A stretch of 64,000 nucleotides of DNA from JBMOKT01 sp049323895 (GCA_049323895.1 JBMOKT010000023.1:189563-253562); one strand, 5' to 3'; positions 17,015 to 26,650 are shown, counted from the stretch's first letter. The notes: a model not told the origin generated them from the sequence alone. Numbers and translations: made by a program.

Positions 17015-18068
17015 TAAATATAGATTTGCCTACAGCTTTGATTTGGATTCTGGTTTTTATTATCGAACTGGGATTATAGATCAAGAAGGCAATGATACTG
17101 GTACCGACCCCTTTCGCAGTTCATTTCCCCATTTGCTGGATGTAGGCATCATGGGGCACTGTGTTCACGGTGCTGCCGGCCTTTGTTTACAGGCGGGAGT
17201 CCAATGCTACCAAAATGGTCTGGAAAAAAATGAGCCCAATATGAGTTTAGAAGATTACAAATCCATAATCGACCAATGCAAGGATAAATTATTTCAAATT
17301 GCCTTAGGGGGTCGGGGTGACCCTGAAATGCATGAAAGCTTTTTAGAAATTTTAAGCTATAGCCGGGAAAATGAAATCATACCTAATATGACCACCTCTG
17401 GTTTCGGGTTAACCACAAGGCATGCTCTCATGATAAAAGAGCATTGTGGTGCAGCGGCTGTGAGCTGGTATCGGTCCCCCTATACTTTAAAGGCTATAGA
17501 GTTGTTATTATCCTTAGGCATAAAGACGAATATCCACTATGTACTGGGCAACAACACTATTGACGAAGCATTTGATTTATTATGCAGCAACAAATTTCCT
17601 GCTGCCATTAACCGCATTATCTTTTTGCTTCATAAACCGGTAGGAATGGGCGAGAGTAAAAACGTCCTTAATCCTTTAGACCCTAAGGTTAAAGAATTTT
17701 TTAATCTTCTTAATATGGAGGAATATATCAACAAAGTTGGATTTGACAGCTGCTGTATCCCTGGAATAATAAATTTCAGCCCTAAGATCCATTTAAACTC
17801 AATTGATACCTGTGAAGGTGCTAGATACAGTGCTTATATTTCCCCCAATATGGTTATGACTCCCTGCAGCTTTGATCAGCAATACCAATGGGGTCTAAGC
17901 CTAAAACAATATTCCATAAAAGAGGTTTGGGAAAGCCAGCCCTTTGAGATATTTCGCAGTACCCTGAAAATGAGCTGTCCAGAATGTGATAAAAAGAAAG
18001 ATTGCTTAGGAGGGTGTCCCATAAAAAAAGAAATTGTATTGTGTGCAAAAAAGCAGGAGGTGAAATAA
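16965..18068 (+). CDS. Radical SAM/SPASM-like protein with atypical cysteine spacing
   Basis: 367 residues from the TTG at 16965. The N-terminal cluster is C66-x7-C74-x6-C81 (GHCVHGAAGLCLQAGVQCYQ), not the usual CxxxCxxC, followed by QIALGGRGDPEMH, which matches the GGE/GGxP strand of radical SAM barrels. The C-terminus has a SPASM-type set: CEGARYSAYISPNMVMTPCSF, SIKEVWESQPFEIFRS, then CPECDKKKDCLGGCP. Such enzymes modify peptides or mature other proteins. The start is uncertain: a good GAGGTGGGG ribosome site lies at about 16976-16984, closer to an ATC codon at 16989 that would give IKLKTIADNKYRF. It overlaps the upstream gene by 50 bases and the next gene by one (TAATG). Confidence 0.75.
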   Translation: MAKKRWGKIKLKTIADNKYRFAYSFDLDSGFYYRTGIIDQEGNDTGTDPFRSSFPHLLDVGIMGHCVHGAAGLCLQAGVQCYQNGLEKNEPNMSLEDYKSIIDQCKDKLFQIALGGRGDPEMHESFLEILSYSRENEIIPNMTTSGFGLTTRHALMIKEHCGAAAVSWYRSPYTLKAIELLLSLGIKTNIHYVLGNNTIDEAFDLLCSNKFPAAINRIIFLLHKPVGMGESKNVLNPLDPKVKEFFNLLNMEEYINKVGFDSCCIPGIINFSPKIHLNSIDTCEGARYSAYISPNMVMTPCSFDQQYQWGLSLKQYSIKEVWESQPFEIFRSTLKMSCPECDKKKDCLGGCPIKKEIVLCAKKQEVK

Positions 18069-19492
18069 TGAAAATCAGAAGTGACTTTGTTACTAATTCC
18101 AGCAGCACCAGTTTTGGGGCTGCTTCCGCAACAGCATTAGCGACAGCAATAATCTCTGCCTTAGGAATAAGTTCTGCGATGGCAGCATCGGAGGCTGCCG
18201 CCGGCATGCCTTCTGCAGATGAAGGTACTGATAATGGCGGTCCTGATAGAGATTTTGATCCAGAAAGCTTTATTAAGTCTGATGAGGATTATGAAAAGAA
18301 ACAAGAGAAGCTGGACCAGGAAATCGCGGAATACGAAAAAGAGTGGCAAGAGGTGAGGGATACTTACGAAGGAGAAGATTATGCAGAGAAGGAAAAGGAA
18401 TATCAAGAGTATATAGAATATTTGAAAAACAAAAAACAAGAAGCCGAAAGTATTGAATTCCAGAAACAAGTAGAGAAACTGGCTCAGGAAGCGGAAGCTG
18501 AATATAAAGCAGAGTGGATTGAGCAAAGAAAAGACGATTTAAAAAACGTCAGGGAGCAGATTGAATTTATCGAAGCATCTATCAGGGGCTATGGCAAAGC
18601 CGGATATGAGGTTTCTGAGGCAAAAAGTCAGCTGGAAATGTATAAAAATTGGGAGAAGGACCTAGAGAAAAACCTAAAAAAAGAAGGTGTAGAGTATAAC
18701 TATAAACCTCAGGAAAGAGAAGATATTGGACCAAGCAAATCTGTAGCTGAACTAGTAAAAAAGGTTGACGAAAAGTACGACAAGATTTTAGAAGATTTAA
18801 AGAAAGAGAAGATAGATAGAAAGAAAAAAGCCATTATTGAGAGAAATATTGAGGCGTGGCGAGAGGAAAGCCGTGAACACATGAAGTATGCAAATACGGC
18901 AGATAAATATCTGAAAACTGCGGAAGTTATACAGTCAGCCGCCGATATAGGGGTAGACGCCCTCGAAAAAGTAACCGGCCCTGCAGGGAAGACTATCAAA
19001 AAGGTCTATGTAGGAGCCAAGGGAGTAGCCGGAGGTGTTGGTGAAGCTTGGGCAGATCCCGAAAATGCCACATCCCATATTGTCAAAGGAACTATTAAAG
19101 GTGCGGGAGATGTAGCCAAGGAATTTACTGATAATCAGTATGTGAAGGATGCTATTGGTCTTACCTCGGAAGTTAGCCAAGGCGCCATTACTTCATACCA
19201 AAAGGGCGAGGACATAACCACAGGCATTAAAGACGGTATGAAAAAAGCCGCTGTTGATGCCGTAGTTGACAGAGCCGCAGAAAAATATCTGCCTAATTCA
19301 AGTCGTGATATAGATTTCGGCAAATATTCTGCCAAGGAACTATATAAAGGGGCAGTAGCAGGCAATCCAACTATAAAGGATTTTATTAAGGACAGTATTA
19401 AGGATTCCATAAAGAACAACACGATTAACCAGATGAAGAACCTTCCTAAGGGTGAAGGTTTTGTTTTAGGTGATTGGAAAATTGAAATGTAG
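18068..19492 (+). CDS. Coiled-coil protein with conserved KIRSDFVTNSSSTSF N-terminus, candidate radical SAM substrate
   Basis: 474 residues from the ATG at 18068, preceded by AGGAGGTGA. The first 16 residues, MKIRSDFVTNSSSTSF, resemble a Ser-rich N-terminal motif that I have seen at the start of otherwise unrelated bacterial and phage proteins. An Ala-rich stretch follows (residues 17-45), then a highly charged Glu/Lys coiled coil (about 70-290). The C-terminal 150 residues are Gly/Ala/Lys-rich amphipathic repeats (TIKKVYVGAKGVAGGVGEAW, VKGTIKGAGDVAKEF) with no cysteines. It is translationally coupled to the radical SAM gene. Function unknown; being the enzyme's target is an inference. Confidence 0.6.
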   Translation: MKIRSDFVTNSSSTSFGAASATALATAIISALGISSAMAASEAAAGMPSADEGTDNGGPDRDFDPESFIKSDEDYEKKQEKLDQEIAEYEKEWQEVRDTYEGEDYAEKEKEYQEYIEYLKNKKQEAESIEFQKQVEKLAQEAEAEYKAEWIEQRKDDLKNVREQIEFIEASIRGYGKAGYEVSEAKSQLEMYKNWEKDLEKNLKKEGVEYNYKPQEREDIGPSKSVAELVKKVDEKYDKILEDLKKEKIDRKKKAIIERNIEAWREESREHMKYANTADKYLKTAEVIQSAADIGVDALEKVTGPAGKTIKKVYVGAKGVAGGVGEAWADPENATSHIVKGTIKGAGDVAKEFTDNQYVKDAIGLTSEVSQGAITSYQKGEDITTGIKDGMKKAAVDAVVDRAAEKYLPNSSRDIDFGKYSAKELYKGAVAGNPTIKDFIKDSIKDSIKNNTINQMKNLPKGEGFVLGDWKIEM

Positions 19493-19502
19493 GAGGGATA
19501 GT

Positions 19503-20444
19503 ATGTCTGTGGAATTGAAACTGCAATTGAAAGATATGAGCTGGCTGGGGCAGGCCTTTGAAAATAAAAGTTTTATTTCCCCTTTGGGTGACGGCAGGCT
19601 AGCGGAATTTACTAATAAAGATACGCAAAAATTAATTAACCAAAGAATTATTAAAGAGGATAACACCATAAATGCTGAATATTATACTCCCTTGGAAATA
19701 TTGGCTTATGCCGATGGTTTTATTGATACCACCTTTAGGAGAGGACCAATAAAAGCCAAAAAGCAGATTATTTGCCAAGGAGACAAAAAGGTTTCTGTTG
19801 TATATCAAGGAGATGGAGCAACTATCACTATGCCTTCCAATCCCAAGGCTATGGCTAAATTTATCGGGGAGTATATGGGGAAAAGTATACTTACGGGGTC
19901 TGATTTAGGTATTGAACTGCCCGCAAATGAGGCTTTTTGCCTAGCTGTTATTACAGATCATTATAGAAAAGCAGTATTTAGCGCTTATGCCAAGGAAGAA
20001 GTTTTTGTTTATACTGGTGTTTCCAAGGATGAGCTTTTGCGGGCTTCAAATACTGTAAGGGAAAATTCCCAAAGCTTAGCTTTCCATGTATTTGTAATTA
20101 ACGCCGGTTTTCCGGAGTTCACCCTGGCAATAATTGAGGAATCTTTAAATAATTTGAGTGGTAAAGGGCTGGTGAAAAAAGAAAATGATGTCTACCGACC
20201 TGTTGGGGAAGCATTACTCTTTGCCGGAAACTTCTTGATAATTGAAAATATTATCGAGGTTATTGTGGGGCAAGTGCATAATAACAATCTATATAGGTCC
20301 AACTTTATGCTGCTGCAGGCGGGACCACTGGATGTTTTGTACTTAGAAAAAAGCAAGGAAAATATACTGCTGGAATGCCTATCTGCATTAAAAGCTGTGG
20401 AACTAATGACTGCAGTCTTAGACTCAAAGCCAAATATTGTATAA
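19503..20444 (+). CDS. Unidentified 313-residue protein of the radical SAM operon
   Basis: 313 residues from the ATG at 19503, with an AGGAGGG site 10 bases after the preceding stop. It is soluble, with no signal peptide or membrane segment. Mixed alpha/beta pattern; the region about 165-240 (SKDELLRASNTVRENSQSLAFHVFVINAG ... LSGKGLVKKENDVYRPVGEALL) looks like winged-helix repeats. Not assigned to a family. As last gene of the operon before a strong terminator it probably works with the radical SAM pair, perhaps as a chaperone or adaptor. Confidence 0.6.
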   Translation: MSVELKLQLKDMSWLGQAFENKSFISPLGDGRLAEFTNKDTQKLINQRIIKEDNTINAEYYTPLEILAYADGFIDTTFRRGPIKAKKQIICQGDKKVSVVYQGDGATITMPSNPKAMAKFIGEYMGKSILTGSDLGIELPANEAFCLAVITDHYRKAVFSAYAKEEVFVYTGVSKDELLRASNTVRENSQSLAFHVFVINAGFPEFTLAIIEESLNNLSGKGLVKKENDVYRPVGEALLFAGNFLIIENIIEVIVGQVHNNNLYRSNFMLLQAGPLDVLYLEKSKENILLECLSALKAVELMTAVLDSKPNIV

Positions 20445-20450
20445 ACTTTT

Positions 20451-20498
20451 ATTGCATACTTGGTAGGTCAAAGACCTACTAGGTATGCAATTTTTTTG
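20451..20498 (+). terminator. Terminator of the radical SAM operon
   Basis: A long stem (ATTGCATAC...GTATGCAAT with inner GGTAGGTC/GACCTAC) followed by TTTTTTT directly after the last gene of the operon. Confidence 0.85.
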
Positions 20499-20515
20499 AA
20501 ATCATGGGAAGCTTT

Positions 20516-21532
20516 TTAAAGGTATCTTCCTTTAATAGTATTAGCAACATCTTTTAAAATTGCAAAGGATTTTGTTACTGTTTTATCTCCGTCCTGGTTT
20601 ATTAAGCAGCATCTGGCCGGGGCAAACCAGGATTGTCGTGCCAATTGTTTTTTGTTAAGACCTTTAGATTCCAAATACCCCCACATTTCTTCAATTTTGC
20701 TAACTAAAGATAGTGCATTTTCCTCCTGCAGTTCTCCTGTGGCGGTAGGGACAATACCCCAGGAGATTATCCCTCCTCCGACAAGAAAATCCTTTACCTG
20801 CTCAATATATCTGGTAAAAATGTGCCCCCATAATAGTACATCTATTGATAAAATATCCAGACCTAATGTCAGGAGAAATGACCAATCAGGATTGCCACAC
20901 AAGTGAACCCCTTTGGGACAAGGCACTTTTGCTAAAAAATTACTCAAATCAAGCTTTGCCCTCTCACTGGAATAACCCGTAAACGACATAAATAACATTT
21001 CCAGACCAGGCTCATCAATCCAGACAAAGGCATTTTTGTTTTTCGAAAGCAACTCCTTATACTGTACTTGAATTTTCTTGGCGATAAAGTCAAAAATTAA
21101 TTCTCTAATTTCATCATGATAAATAATAGGCTTCTTTTGCTCATCTTTTATCTGCAAACCAAAGCTAATAGGTCCGATGGTCTGCCCGCGTATCATTGCA
21201 TATTTTGTTAAGTCCTGTTGAAGGAAACTCTGATAGACTTTTGAATAAGCAGGGGATAAACTATAAAACCGCTCATCCTCCATATTAAGAGCATAGTTAT
21301 CCAATTCCTGATAGAATTTTTCCAGCTTCCACTCTACCCTCTTTTCCTTCTCACTAATAATTATCCCCGGAAAGTTCTCGGAAATTTGTACGTACATATC
21401 CTCATAGAAACTGATTTTGGGCAGTTGGGGCCAAAATGGTATGTCTAAACTCAAGGCAAGGTTTATGGCTTCCTGGATATCTGTATGGGGCATAATCCCC
21501 ATGGCTGTTGTTTGACAGTCACCTTTAATCAC
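20516..21532 (-). CDS. MetE/UROD-superfamily methyltransferase-like protein
   Basis: 338 residues. Contains KGVHLCGNPDWSFLL, with His and Cys in the spacing used for zinc in cobalamin-independent methionine synthase and corrinoid methyltransferases, an earlier acidic FVWIDEPGLEML strand, and a late SWFAPARCCL with further cysteines. The overall size matches the C-terminal barrel of MetE rather than the full two-barrel enzyme. It may transfer a methyl group to or from a thiol. Transcribed alone, convergent with the radical SAM operon. No partner corrinoid gene is adjacent. Confidence 0.65.
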   Translation of the reverse strand: MIKGDCQTTAMGIMPHTDIQEAINLALSLDIPFWPQLPKISFYEDMYVQISENFPGIIISEKEKRVEWKLEKFYQELDNYALNMEDERFYSLSPAYSKVYQSFLQQDLTKYAMIRGQTIGPISFGLQIKDEQKKPIIYHDEIRELIFDFIAKKIQVQYKELLSKNKNAFVWIDEPGLEMLFMSFTGYSSERAKLDLSNFLAKVPCPKGVHLCGNPDWSFLLTLGLDILSIDVLLWGHIFTRYIEQVKDFLVGGGIISWGIVPTATGELQEENALSLVSKIEEMWGYLESKGLNKKQLARQSWFAPARCCLINQDGDKTVTKSFAILKDVANTIKGRYL

Positions 21533-21786
21533 TTTCCTCTATCCCTTCTAAAACAAACTTTGTTAAGCTTAGGTTAACAAATATTTTTATATTCTTCCGT
21601 GAGTAATATCACACTAAGACTTAAAATATGAGACTCAATTTAGACAAAAAATCTTTTGAAATATATAAATATAGGATAATATTACATTAAACATAAAACC
21701 AAAATAAAATTTTAGAAAGAAAAACCAGAAGAATAAATAAAATGCTTTAAAAATATTGTTACTTTTAAATAAGGACTGATAGACCT

Positions 21787-22812
21787 ATGACAAAAAAATC
21801 AACCATGATGATTTATATTACTATTTCCCTTCTAGTATTAGTAAGCATTAATAGTTTTATGGTATTGTTCTTATCCAAAATAATTAACAAAGATGCGGAG
21901 ATAATAAACCTTACAGGGGTTATACGGGGCTCTATCCAAAGGATAGCTAAGCTGGAATTAACAAATAATAATAGCGATTACATAATAATGAATGTTGACC
22001 AAATTCTTAGCGATTTTAATACAAAACGAATTAATATGGGAAATAATAGCTTTTATCAGTCATTACTAACGATTGAAAAAGAGTGGAAAGATTTTAAAGA
22101 CAATATTCTTATCTATCGGTCTAAACCTAACTTTGTAAATCAAAAAAATTTCCTATACAAGAGCGAGCAACTTTGGCTAATGACAAACAGTGCCGTTTTT
22201 AATGCCCAAAAAATATCAGAAAAAAGGGTAGGCTATTTTAACTATATTATCTACTATTTCTTTTTGAATATTTTCTTATTAGCAGCAATCTTCATGCTTA
22301 TACGAAAATATGTTATAAATAGTTTAGAGTATTCAGTAAGCCATGACTTTCTTACTGGTATTTATAATAGGAGTTTTTATTATGAATATCTCCTTAAAGA
22401 AATTGAAAAATCAAAGCGTTTAGAATATACTTTTTCTTTAATAATATTAGATATTGACTACTTTAAAATAATTAATGACAAATACGGTCATGATGTAGGG
22501 GATCTTATTCTAAAAGAACTATCTCAGGTAATCTCCAAAAATATTCGTAAGAGTGATATTTTTGCGAGAATAGGTGGAGAAGAATTTGCCTTGATCTTAT
22601 CTCAAACTAACCAAGATAGTAGTGTAATTTTTGCTGAAAAAATACGCAAAACTGTTGCTAACAATATTTTCAGCAGAGTAGGTCATTTAACCATCAGCCT
22701 TGGTGTAACCCAATTTAGAAAAAATGATACAATTGATGCGATTTATAAAAGAGCTGACTTGGCACTTTATAAATCAAAACAAAATGGTCGTAATAGAGTG
22801 GAGATGGAATAA
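21787..22812 (+). CDS. Membrane-bound diguanylate cyclase (GGDEF)
   Basis: 341 residues. Two membrane segments (about 8-30 and 155-178) bracket a 120-residue extracytoplasmic helical sensor. The GGDEF domain follows: SHDFLTGIYNRSFYYEYL, ILDIDYFKIINDKYGHDVGD, FARIGGEEFALIL. The RKSD five residues ahead of GGEEF is an intact inhibitory I-site, so product feedback is expected. It makes c-di-GMP in response to an external signal. Monocistronic; upstream 21533-21786 is AT-rich with no gene. Confidence 0.9.
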   Translation: MTKKSTMMIYITISLLVLVSINSFMVLFLSKIINKDAEIINLTGVIRGSIQRIAKLELTNNNSDYIIMNVDQILSDFNTKRINMGNNSFYQSLLTIEKEWKDFKDNILIYRSKPNFVNQKNFLYKSEQLWLMTNSAVFNAQKISEKRVGYFNYIIYYFFLNIFLLAAIFMLIRKYVINSLEYSVSHDFLTGIYNRSFYYEYLLKEIEKSKRLEYTFSLIILDIDYFKIINDKYGHDVGDLILKELSQVISKNIRKSDIFARIGGEEFALILSQTNQDSSVIFAEKIRKTVANNIFSRVGHLTISLGVTQFRKNDTIDAIYKRADLALYKSKQNGRNRVEME

Positions 22813-22824
22813 ATTTCCATACCG

Positions 22825-23388
22825 CTACTCTATTCGTGTAAATCCCCATCCATTCCATTTCCAGTGGGTTATCCTTCTCTCTCCGGGGGTCACATAGCTC
22901 CCTTCCACTGCAATTAATTCATTCTCTCCATCCCCGTTAATATCGGCTATCTCAATATAAAAATTGGGGTTATCCAGATTGGAAGACTGCCAAACCGGTT
23001 TGACAGCCCCATCTCTAAGTTTAAAGACAAAGAGGTGATTCTTAACGTTCTTATCTTCCTCGGTAATCCAGAAGGGTTTGCTTTCCCCGAAGCTTCCTTC
23101 CTTCCAAACTAGCATGTTGAGCTCAGGAACACCATCATTATTAATGTCACCCACAAGGAAATAGTCAACCCACCAATTTTCCGGTGACTGCCAGATTGAC
23201 TGGGTGCCACTCTTTATATTTACTGTACCATTTTTTAATAAAATGTCTTCTTTAATTCCATCCTTGTCTAAATCAATACTCTTGTTTTTCGTTAGCTTAA
23301 ATTCAAAAAAATTGTCGGGTAAAAATGTGTAGCTGAAAATAAACAGCATTAATAATAGAGTTCCGAAAAATATTTTACGGCTGTTCAT
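22825..23388 (-). CDS. Exported FG-GAP/VCBS-repeat-like protein
   Basis: 187 residues with an N-terminal signal/anchor (KIFFGTLLLMLFIFSYTF). Three Asp-rich calcium-type loops are visible: DLDKDGIKED, DINNDGVPELN and DINGDGENEL, the spacing of FG-GAP or VCBS propeller repeats. With only about three blades it is too short for a full propeller. It overlaps the DUF3160 gene upstream by 14 bases, so both are made together and likely act at the cell surface. Confidence 0.75.
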   Translation of the reverse strand: MNSRKIFFGTLLLMLFIFSYTFLPDNFFEFKLTKNKSIDLDKDGIKEDILLKNGTVNIKSGTQSIWQSPENWWVDYFLVGDINNDGVPELNMLVWKEGSFGESKPFWITEEDKNVKNHLFVFKLRDGAVKPVWQSSNLDNPNFYIEIADINGDGENELIAVEGSYVTPGERRITHWKWNGWGFTRIE

Positions 23389-25597
23389 TTGCTATATAAT
23401 CCTTAGTCCATTCAGCCAATGCAGGTGCCTGACCATTATCCAAAAGACTGCGCCACTTTTCATCAGTGAGGCGGTCATTTAAAGGCCATGGGAATTCATA
23501 ATGGGAATAAACTCCGCCTTTTGTGATTCTTAATTTTCCTTCCACAGGAACTATAGCATAAATTTCAAAAATATGACCTGTTGCCTCTTCCAGTACTAAG
23601 CCTTCAGGGTTTGTTGCCACATCAGCCACCAATGCAGCAGGGCGATCCATAAGCGCTGAGCGGTGTTCAATCCCTTCATCCTTTAATGCTTCCAGCCAAA
23701 AATGCTCAAGCTGCCCTCCATAAGAACGAATCAGTTCAAATTCCTCATCAGAGGGGAGTATACCCGAGAGTTCTTTTTCGGATATTATCTTTAGTGAAAG
23801 TGCAAGCTGTTCCAGTCTCTTCAAGCTTTCTTCATCCTGGGTATTTAACAGCTCTCTCTGGAGGAGACCTTCCCTTGTCATCTTCACCAAGGACGCCACC
23901 CGGGCATAGAGCTCGGGATTGGGTTCTACATAACCACGGTCATCTCCTATGTCTCCGCCCCCCATCTCTGCATAAACCTGCTTGGCATAAAGAATGGTAT
24001 CGTGTTTTAATTCAGTCCAGCTTCCCAGAAATGTAGTAAGTTCCTTTCTCCTCCAGGCGGAATTTCTCATAAATGCAGGGTATCCCTCTCCCTTTTCTTC
24101 TATTAAAGGTTGCAGGGAATAAAGCCAGCCCCAGTACAAATTCTGCGTCCAGGTTTTTTCATCTAACTCCGAAACAAACTTTTGCAATTTTAGCATATTC
24201 TCAGGATAGTTTTTGTATTTGGTCTCACCCAGTGAGTCCAGTATAGAATAGGCTTCTTGTGAGCCAAATGCGGCAGGAATATCCAGAGCCTTGGGAAGCA
24301 TCCTTCTATGATCTAAATCACCAACTTCACGGTAAACCAGCCTTTGGAAAATTGCGGCATCCAATGTAAACCTCTGTCCCATAAAACGAAAACCCGTTAT
24401 TTCTTTTTCTCTGTCGGGATTTATGCTCTCATCAAAAATCGGCATAGAATTGATTTTAGGAGGACTTAACTTTCCTGCCTTTTCCCTAAATTCCTGCCAC
24501 TTATTTTCATCGGTAACAATCATCTCTAAATCAATTTCAGAACCGTATGTTTCCACAAGGATTTTTCTATATTGCTCATATGTTATATCATCACTTTGAC
24601 CCACAAAAAATTTCGTGGGTTGATAAATTTTATCCCAGCTGGAAAGGTTAATATCTTTACTTAAGGCCAGGGTGATTAAAACTGCAGACCTGGTTTCATC
24701 TGCGCTTTTCAACCTAAAAGTCAGCCTTCCATACCACATCATAGTTTGAAAATAATCCCTCAGAGCATCTGTATCATAATGTCCCCTAGGTATGTACTGG
24801 GAATAATCCTCCTGAAGATAATCTGCAATACTTTTTTGTTGACCAAGATTCATTACTGGAGAAATATCTATCCCCTCATGCTTCTGAATAAGTTTAAGTT
24901 CTTTATTCACTTCTTCAGCCACCACATCCGGAATCTGCAAATCAGGGTTCAAAATCTTACCCGCCACAGCAAAGAAACCCATATTCCTTTTTGCAGCATT
25001 TTCCCATTGGGTATCTTTAAGCTCCTGGTATTGTCTTGCTGATTGAGAAAGCATTGATTCTGTAAGCTTCTTTAGCTCCGGGGAAAGTTTTTCTTTTTCT
25101 ATTACTCTGAGAAGGTGGGAAAAGAAAAGGTGATAGTTATGCATTACTGAGTCTGTGGTAACAAAGCTGGGAACAGGTTCATATCTGTTTATTTCATAAA
25201 GGGGAAAGAATTCCCTGTGCTCTGCCGGTACAACAACAAAACCACTCTCCACTAAAAGCTGTTGTGCCGCAGGTGAAAGGTGAAACATATCTTTATTAAT
25301 TATATTATTGAGGCCGTTTTCTACGTTATATAGCTCTACTGATGGTTTATAGCTTACTCCTATTCCCTCATAGGTGGCAAATTCTGCAGAGATAGTTTCT
25401 TGCAAAATAAATTTTCCCTTATCGCCATTGGTACTTTCTTCAGGTTGTGCGGGTTGACCAGGTTGTACAGGGTTATTTTCTTCCTTTGGAATTTGATTAT
25501 TATCTTTGGGTTGAGAAGTAGAGCATCCGCTAATAAAAATTGTGCCTACTAAAGTAATGATTATAAATAGAAATACTATAAAACCTTTTATCCTCAA
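23375..25597 (-). CDS. DUF3160 lipoprotein
   Basis: 740 residues starting at TTG 25597 with a GGAGGGG site. The N-terminus is a lipoprotein signal ending TIFISGC, followed by a low-complexity linker rich in Pro, Gln and Glu. The main body carries motifs of the DUF3160 family, including YEPVPSFVTTDSVMHNYHLFF and YAEMGGGDIGDDRGYVEPNPELYARV. The family is exported, widespread in Clostridia and thermophiles, and has no established activity. It is paired with the FG-GAP-like protein. Confidence 0.85.
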   Translation of the reverse strand: MRIKGFIVFLFIIITLVGTIFISGCSTSQPKDNNQIPKEENNPVQPGQPAQPEESTNGDKGKFILQETISAEFATYEGIGVSYKPSVELYNVENGLNNIINKDMFHLSPAAQQLLVESGFVVVPAEHREFFPLYEINRYEPVPSFVTTDSVMHNYHLFFSHLLRVIEKEKLSPELKKLTESMLSQSARQYQELKDTQWENAAKRNMGFFAVAGKILNPDLQIPDVVAEEVNKELKLIQKHEGIDISPVMNLGQQKSIADYLQEDYSQYIPRGHYDTDALRDYFQTMMWYGRLTFRLKSADETRSAVLITLALSKDINLSSWDKIYQPTKFFVGQSDDITYEQYRKILVETYGSEIDLEMIVTDENKWQEFREKAGKLSPPKINSMPIFDESINPDREKEITGFRFMGQRFTLDAAIFQRLVYREVGDLDHRRMLPKALDIPAAFGSQEAYSILDSLGETKYKNYPENMLKLQKFVSELDEKTWTQNLYWGWLYSLQPLIEEKGEGYPAFMRNSAWRRKELTTFLGSWTELKHDTILYAKQVYAEMGGGDIGDDRGYVEPNPELYARVASLVKMTREGLLQRELLNTQDEESLKRLEQLALSLKIISEKELSGILPSDEEFELIRSYGGQLEHFWLEALKDEGIEHRSALMDRPAALVADVATNPEGLVLEEATGHIFEIYAIVPVEGKLRITKGGVYSHYEFPWPLNDRLTDEKWRSLLDNGQAPALAEWTKDYIANEQP

Positions 25598-25690
25598 GTT
25601 AATTCCCCTCCGTCAAATTAATATATATTGAAAAATTTTCGCCGAACAACCACGCTGCATTAATAAAAAAGCTACTGACATTACATAGAC

Positions 25691-25864
25691 TTAATATTCC
25701 AATTTTTGTTCCAATTTCCTGCCAATAGTTAACCAAATAATTCTATTTAATCCTGAATGGTTTTTGAAATTAAATTGGGGTCTACCAAAAGTAGACCCCA
25801 ATTTTTCTTGGGATGTAGTTGTCAGTTTTGATATGCCTTTCACCATTTTATTTACGATATTCAT
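25691..25864 (-). CDS. Possible small protein, 57 residues
   Basis: A frame from ATG 25864 with a GGGAGG ribosome site 6 bases ahead encodes MNIVNKMVKGISKLTTTSQE and onward to a Tyr-ending C-terminus at 25691. It is basic and lacks a membrane segment. The hairpin at 25774-25807 lies inside the frame, which argues against strong translation. It could be a real small gene, a leader, or chance. Confidence 0.3.
   Translation of the reverse strand: MNIVNKMVKGISKLTTTSQEKLGSTFGRPQFNFKNHSGLNRIIWLTIGRKLEQKLEY
25774..25807 (+). terminator. Hairpin with T tail in the 25.6-25.95 kb gap
   Basis: A perfect 11-bp stem TTGGGGTCTAC/GTAGACCCCAA with loop CAAAA and a TTTTTCTT tail in the plus direction. No plus-strand gene lies just upstream, so the transcript it ends is unknown. 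Confidence 0.6.
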
Positions 25865-25950
25865 TTTTCAACCTCCCTTTAGTTGATTGTCTATATTTTT
25901 CCTTATACAGGAGGTATATGTAACCGAGTACAATAGCATTAGATTATTTG

Positions 25951-26397
25951 CTAATTTAGCTTTACACTAAACCAATACAGTGTTTTAGCTAAAACTAACC
26001 CATAAATAATAGAACCTAAAAAGTCCGAAGCGGCTGTATCAAGATGCAACGGTATAGTCGCTTCTACTTTAAATAATAGAGAAATACCATAAAGTAAAAA
26101 CCACGTAAACGACCCAAAAATTGCACCTTTTAATAGATAATTAACACTATTTACCAGGGTAATTAAATATGCAAAAATAATCCCTAGCACTCCAGAAAAA
26201 ATGATTTGTGCAAGCAAAGCAAAAACTGTTTCGGGTATATTCCCAGGTTTAACACCATAAATCATGATTGCTGCCCAGTCAATAAACCTTAGTTCAGAAA
26301 TGCCAAGATAAAATGAAATTAAATCAAATATATTCATAGGTATCCCGCCAAATATTCCAGCCAAAAATCCTCTTGTTAATCTATCTCGTAAATTCAT
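25951..26397 (-). CDS. Four-helix membrane protein, ~150 residues
   Basis: 148 residues from the ATG at 26397, preferred because GGAG lies 6 bases upstream; an ATG four codons earlier has none. Four hydrophobic segments. Opening RDRLTRGFLAGIFGGIPMNIFDLISFYLG and the block LLKGAIFGSFTWFLLYGISLLFK are matched by KDRITSGFIAGIVAALAMNI and LFKGWLYGVIANEGIYAISILLK in the protein at 54862-55311, so the two are paralogues. Function unknown. Confidence 0.7.
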   Translation of the reverse strand: MNLRDRLTRGFLAGIFGGIPMNIFDLISFYLGISELRFIDWAAIMIYGVKPGNIPETVFALLAQIIFSGVLGIIFAYLITLVNSVNYLLKGAIFGSFTWFLLYGISLLFKVEATIPLHLDTAASDFLGSIIYGLVLAKTLYWFSVKLN

Positions 26398-26650
26398 TTT
26401 CAACTCCATACTTACTTTAGTTTTAAATATAGTCTCTCTATTTCAGTTTAATATTAGTCATGTTCATTCATAAAAAGAAGATAAAAAGGTTTGGGGTCTC
26501 TTCAAATGTAGTTAAAAAAGTGTCAAAAATCTTGCTACTACAGAAATAATATTTATAATTTTTAATAATTATTTGAATTAAGCATATCCTTATGAAAATA
26601 TTCCAAGATTTTAGCAGGAAAAAATTAAATATTTGTTGTATAAATATTAT

